From Lucifuga dentata (taxonomy: Eukaryota > Chordata > Actinopteri > Ophidiiformes > Bythitidae), in contig VXCM01002567.1 of assembly GCA_014773175.1 (NCBI GenBank), forward strand, positions 1-64,000: a stretch of 64,000 nt of DNA, read 5' to 3'. The position numbers were made by a program, and so were the translations under genes. Positions 46,740 to 64,000 of this stretch are shown in pieces. The first letter of the stretch is position 1. Each line of letters starts with the position of its first letter. The notes beneath the pieces were generated by a model, which saw nothing but the letters and a program-made list of their open reading frames with translations, was not told the DNA's origin and searched no databases.

Positions 46740-49734
46740 TGTAAAATAATAGCCTTTTCATGCCATTTTTGTCATAATATCCAAATAATTAATCACCTCT
46801 CTGACACGACCTAAAGGAAAAAAAAATTAACACTAACAAAAAACGTGACGTAACATCCACCCTTCGAATATAAGAGCTGGTGGTCTGCAGCAGTCTAATG
46901 ACAGTAATTCTGTTTTCAAGTTGGATTTTATTATTCTAATAATGTAGGTTGTTTTATTCAACTCCTCCTCTAGATCCTGAAATGGTGGAAATGTTTTGAG
47001 AAATACTTTGCAGAAAGTTTGGGAAACAACTGTGCTCTTTTTTTTTTTTTTTNTTTTTTTTTTTTTTGTGGAAGAAATTAAAATATTACGCTGATCCGGA
47101 AAACCGGAAATTAATATAAAACGTTCAGTTATGAAACAGTTAAGTTTTTACAATAGAACAAATACAATAAAGTGGTGAGCAGTCTCTTCTTCTTTTCCTT
47201 TCGGCTTTCCCTTCAGGGGTCACCACAGCGAATCATCTGCCTCCATCTAACCCTTTAATTATATTTACTGACCTTTAATTATATTTTCACTTTTGCTCAT
47301 GTATTTGAGCAAAACAAAATAATGATTAATTGTTAAGGTTATCCATCAACTGAAAACTTGCATATTGAACTGAATACTGTTTGATGGTGTTGTTGTATGT
47401 AATGACCCAAAGACATTTTTAATAATATTAATAATGGGGAATATTGGGGAATTTTAATTGACTACATATGGTTAACAACAGCATTTGTATACCAGAACGT
47501 GGAATCCACTTTTGGATTTTGTAATTCTTAAGATCTCACATGGATCACAGTGAGCTGTGTTATGATTTATTGAAGAATTGAAGTCAGCATGAGTCTGATC
47601 CAACGTATAATAAAATCTACGATTAAATCCGATCCAGATTCGACAAATCAAAAATCAAACGACAGCAAACACACAAACCTGTTCCTTCCTGTGTTTTATG
47701 TGGCTCATTTCCAGATTTCACAAGTGCTCACGGTTCCACACCCACACAACTCTAATTTCCAGGAATCACGTGACTCTCCAGAAACACGTGACTCTCCGGG
47801 CATCAATGGGCAATGCCCGCCCATTTGAATGTCTTGCCCGCCCAGATTAAATCGGCAGTTAAAAAAAAACCAAAACGAATCTATCCACTATCTTATTATA
47901 ATTTAAGACAACTTCTCTGCTATCAAATAAGACAACAGAGAACATAGCAGAACAACTCAAATGCGTCCTCACTGCAAAACTGTAATAAATACATGACTGC
48001 TGTCACTCACGGTCCAGGTGCTGCTGTCAGCGCTCAGCAGGCATGAGCTGGACTTCATTAGATATTATCTGACTCACCTGTTTAAGGTATTTATGTTTTG
48101 TGTGTTGGAGTATCTGGTTGATGTCCTATAATTTAAAACAACTATCAAATAAGACAGTAATGGTTATTGTCATAGCAGCACAACACAGATGCGTCCTCAC
48201 TACAAAACAAGTATAGTGTCGTTATTTGATGACAACAATGAAATGGAGGGATCACATTGGCAGGTGGCTAGGAATGAGGATCGCTGACCACTGACAATAA
48301 GATCAGCTATCAGGATGGACGGACAGATGAATAGTAAATTTAAGTCATGGCAATATAAGGTGATAAGGCCAGAGGACCACTAGCCACTCTTTTGGATTGG
48401 CATAACCGTTTTGTATATATATGCAATTTGATCTTGCAGCAGACAGATAACATAGTGCGTAAGTGAGTGTGTGACCTTCACCGGCCCTACGGTGGTGTTT
48501 TTTGTTGATTTTGTTTTACATGTAATCTCAGTTTGGGCTTTAATCTGCTTTAATTGTTGTGCTTTATAATAAGTGTACGTTTGTATAATTTATACACGAG
48601 TTTGTAGCCTATAATGTTGTAAATTGTCTTGGGTGCGGGTAATACACTGTGAGTGTCATAGTCTACTTGGGGAATTACGAGTAATTAAAATGAATTTAAA
48701 CTAAGCAAACAAACAGGCTGCAAAACGTGTCAAATTTACACCTGTCGCGACGTGAATTTATGACTGCTCCTCAATAAAGTTTGGCAACACGAGAAATCAA
48801 GATGGATTCACATCATCCAGTGATAATGATTTGGTGCTGATGCTTTTGACAGAAAAAAAAGAGAAAACGCTTGTGAACAGCGTATGGAGGTGTGTGTCAG
48901 TTCACATTAATATCTGAGCCATTTGGCTGTAGGTAAACAGGCCGTGCGTAAAGGCGCACACGCCGGGCCGGCGCACGGACTGTGAGTAGATGAACCGGTG
49001 AAATACATCCCTGCCGAGATTTACATCCCCAAGATGAAGGAATGAAATCGCTTTAACAGTTCACATCTGGGGCTGTTTGGATGTGACAGGGTGAGTTTGG
49101 TACATGTGAGCCTCCTCAGGGCTGAGAAATGAGGGGATGTATTTTTCGACAGAAATAACGACAAAATAAGAGTGGACTATAATCGATGCTGCCCATATAC
49201 CTCCTATCATATTGCCCTTAAGAAGTGCCATAATCATTGTTTGATAAAAGTTTTTCAAAGGAATAAATATTGTCTTAGATTACGTGATCCGTTGTCCGGG
49301 AGTGGGGATGTAATTCTCAGTAAGGACGCAGTTTGAGGCACAACAAAGATGTGCGCCGAGTTGAACACAAAATGTTACGATGGTATACGCGAAGTCGACC
49401 TCGGCGTGAATTTAATTAAATGCCGAGTTTTCGCGATCCCCCCCCNCCAACAATCCAATCTGACCGCGATGCCCGCCCATAAACATCAAATGCCCTGCCA
49501 ATTAATTTTCTCTGCCGCCGGGACTGCCTAAGTGTCTTTTCTCCTAATAGTTTAAACTTGAATGAATGAATGAATGAATGAATGCTGCCAGGAAAATAAT
49601 GTCCAGTAACAGTCAAGCAAAAAATGCCCACAGTCAAATGTAAATGCTTTATGTACAACCACTCAACAGTAAAACTATAAAACTGAAAAAGCCAGTTTTC
49701 ACTGAGTAAGAAAACAAAGACTACAACTGAATTG

Positions 49735-49782
<48 letters not shown>

Positions 49783-49800
49783 ATGGACATGTTAAAAAAT
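46740..49800. other. stat4-stat1 intergenic region
   Basis: No convincing exon. Contents: a poly-T join at 47053; an RTE-like LINE 3' end at 47184-47253; paired E-boxes at 47767-47797; a diverged local duplication at about 47890-48220; a CpG-rich patch at 48930-49540 with an N in a C run at 49446; (TGAA)n at 49557-49584; and an A40 tract at 49741-49780. Confidence 0.6.
47184..47253 (-). mobile_element. RTE-like LINE 3' end, second copy
   Basis: The reverse complement of this stretch repeats the end of the 44.7 kb LINE (AGATGGAGGCAGATGATTCG through the AAGAAGAAG tail). Only about 70 bp remain. Confidence 0.75.
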
Positions 49801-49840
49801 GTTTTTAAAAATTGATGGACAGCATAAACATTGGATCTTA

Positions 49841-49846
49841 TTTAAT
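49841..49846 (-). terminator. stat4: STAT4 poly(A) signal candidate
   Basis: ATTAAA on the - strand, 100 nt after the stop codon; no closer canonical hexamer was seen. Confidence 0.4.
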
Positions 49847-49945
49847 GGCACAACTCTGCATTTTAAACACATTGGCATGAAAAATCAGCCTTAGACATCA
49901 CTGACTGGAGGCTGTAGTTTGAGTTTGTTGTCTGGGTCATCTTGT

Positions 49946-62949
<13,004 letters not shown>

Positions 62950-63085
62950 CAACATAGTAACCCCTATTTAACCAGCATTTCAGAATATTAAGTCAGTATT
63001 TTATTTCTATTCTGTAAGTATTTATATTTCTTATAAAATGGCTGGGCTATGATTTTTTAAATTTATTTTTTTTCATATTTCTTAC

Positions 63086-63165
63086 CTGTTTGTATCTGTA
63101 TTTTCTTCTCGTCAGTCTCATCCACCATGTGTGCTTGATTTTCTCTTTGACTTTCGTTTTCTGTG
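63086..63165 (-). other. stat4: STAT4 non-coding first exon (probable) with uORF
   Basis: The donor gtaag is at 63081-63085 on the - strand, after ATACAAACAG. The acceptor of the next exon is the AG at 62896-62897, leaving one base before the ATG. A reading frame beginning at 63128 crosses the splice and stops at a TGA that overlaps the STAT4 start codon. The 5' end is set only by distance from the TATA-like box. Confidence 0.5.
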
Positions 63166-63189
63166 TGTCTCTGACAGCAGGAACTGGCC

Positions 63190-63198
63190 TTATTTATT
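63190..63198 (-). promoter_or_regulatory. stat4: STAT4 TATA-like box
   Basis: GAATAAATAAGG on the - strand, about 30 bp upstream of a plausible start near 63165. The core AATAAATA is a weak TATA variant; the call depends on the exon model. Confidence 0.4.
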
Positions 63199-63299
63199 CT
63201 CCTGGGCTGAACCCTGCTGCTTTAGAAACACGCCCATACACTCTGAGGCACACACACTCACAAACACACACACTCAGCTTTCACTAACAGCTTCTTCTC

Positions 63300-64000
63300 A
63301 CATTTTCTATGAATGACTTGTGATCATGACAATATGCTGCGTATTAGAGACAAACAGCTGTTTAAGTCGTAAAAAAAACTCCAGCATTAAGTAAAACTGC
63401 CTGCAGTGACCTCAGATATAGATTTAAATTTAAAAGTATATGGATGCTTTTGTCAATTAAACACTCAAACGTTTCTGCATTACTTACACTAAGAAATTAT
63501 TAATTTTAGTCTTTGGGTTTGTTCTTCTTTTAAATGATACAATGAATATATAATTAATCTTATTTCACTGTTGAATTAATTTTTCTTCTCATAAATTGAA
63601 ATGTATTAACTGTCAACCTATATATTTTGTTATTTAAACCTTTCAGTGTATTATAGATTCAATTAAGTTTTCTAAAAAATATTACATTTATTAAGGCTGT
63701 TTTTATTTACAGCCTTTAAATAATAGTTTTTGTTATGGGATATTTGTTTTTGCTTCGTTATTTTATTTTATATTGTTTCTTGTACCCTTGAAAACATGAA
63801 TAGTCCTGCTCTGCTGTATAATTTCTAAAATGTTTTTATAAAAAAACAAGAGTTGTATCTTCTGGTATCTTTTAAAGGAGAATGTTGTCTGTAAAGCATT
63901 AAAAATTATGTAAAGTAATAAAGTAATAAAAATAAAACATAATCTGCCGAGAAGGAATGATTAAAAACAGATGAATTCACAAGATCTTAAATTTCAACAC
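63300..64000. other. Upstream flank of stat4
   Basis: AT-rich sequence with no exon or recognisable repeat. It presumably contains distal promoter sequence. Confidence 0.4.

Noticed and set aside
48001..48080. Possible extra exon (gtgagt-type donors on the - strand) upstream of STAT1
   Set aside because: No acceptor or reading frame links it to STAT1, and a better first-exon donor exists at 46541.
49741..49780. A40 tract as a processed-transcript tail or STAT4 poly(A)
   Set aside because: It is on the + strand, opposite to STAT4 transcription, and no retrocopy body precedes it.

Overview
The window is nuclear DNA from a bony fish, most likely a teleost. It has vertebrate-type split genes with GT-AG introns, many CA/GT microsatellites, and fish-type transposon debris. 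It carries the vertebrate block GLS - STAT1 - STAT4, with glutaminase on the + strand converging on two STAT genes that lie in tandem on the - strand. No bacterial, organellar or viral gene set is present, and I saw no CRISPR array or tRNA/rRNA gene.

Layout. 1-3616: intron 1 of glutaminase; the first exon, with the mitochondrial targeting region, lies outside the window. 3617-31129: glutaminase exons 2-19, including both alternative 3' ends. The GAC-type last exon is at 20354-20506 and the KGA-type ankyrin exons are at 29072-31129. 31130 to about 32.8 kb: KGA 3' UTR. About 34.8-46.7 kb (-): STAT1, 22 coding exons, 715 aa, plus a probable non-coding first exon. 46.8-49.8 kb: intergenic, with LINE debris, a local duplication and a CpG-rich patch. 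49.8-63.2 kb (-): STAT4, 23 coding exons, 738 aa, plus a probable non-coding first exon with a TATA-like box. All three coding models splice in frame from end to end.

Function. Glutaminase converts glutamine to glutamate and ammonia in mitochondria. STAT1 and STAT4 carry interferon and IL-12 type cytokine signals to the nucleus. The two STAT genes share intron positions and phases and are an old tandem duplication. The STAT4 product looks conventional. The STAT1 product differs at a phosphotyrosine-pocket lysine and a DNA-contact asparagine and has a short, unusual tail, so it may be a divergent fish STAT1 paralogue.

Mobile DNA. The most striking repeat is a family of about 14 copies of a roughly 570-bp inverted-repeat element flanked by TTAA. 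It is dense in glutaminase and STAT1 but absent from STAT4. One copy sits shortly downstream of each of the two glutaminase stop codons and supplies poly(A) hexamers there. A hAT, a Tc1-like, a Harbinger-like and an RTE-like element can each be delimited by target duplications. A perfect 58-bp inverted repeat lies within a cluster of AT-rich palindromes at 25.2-26.1 kb. Nineteen single N bases mark contig joins; eight are flanked by direct duplications of about 60 bp that are probably assembly artefacts.
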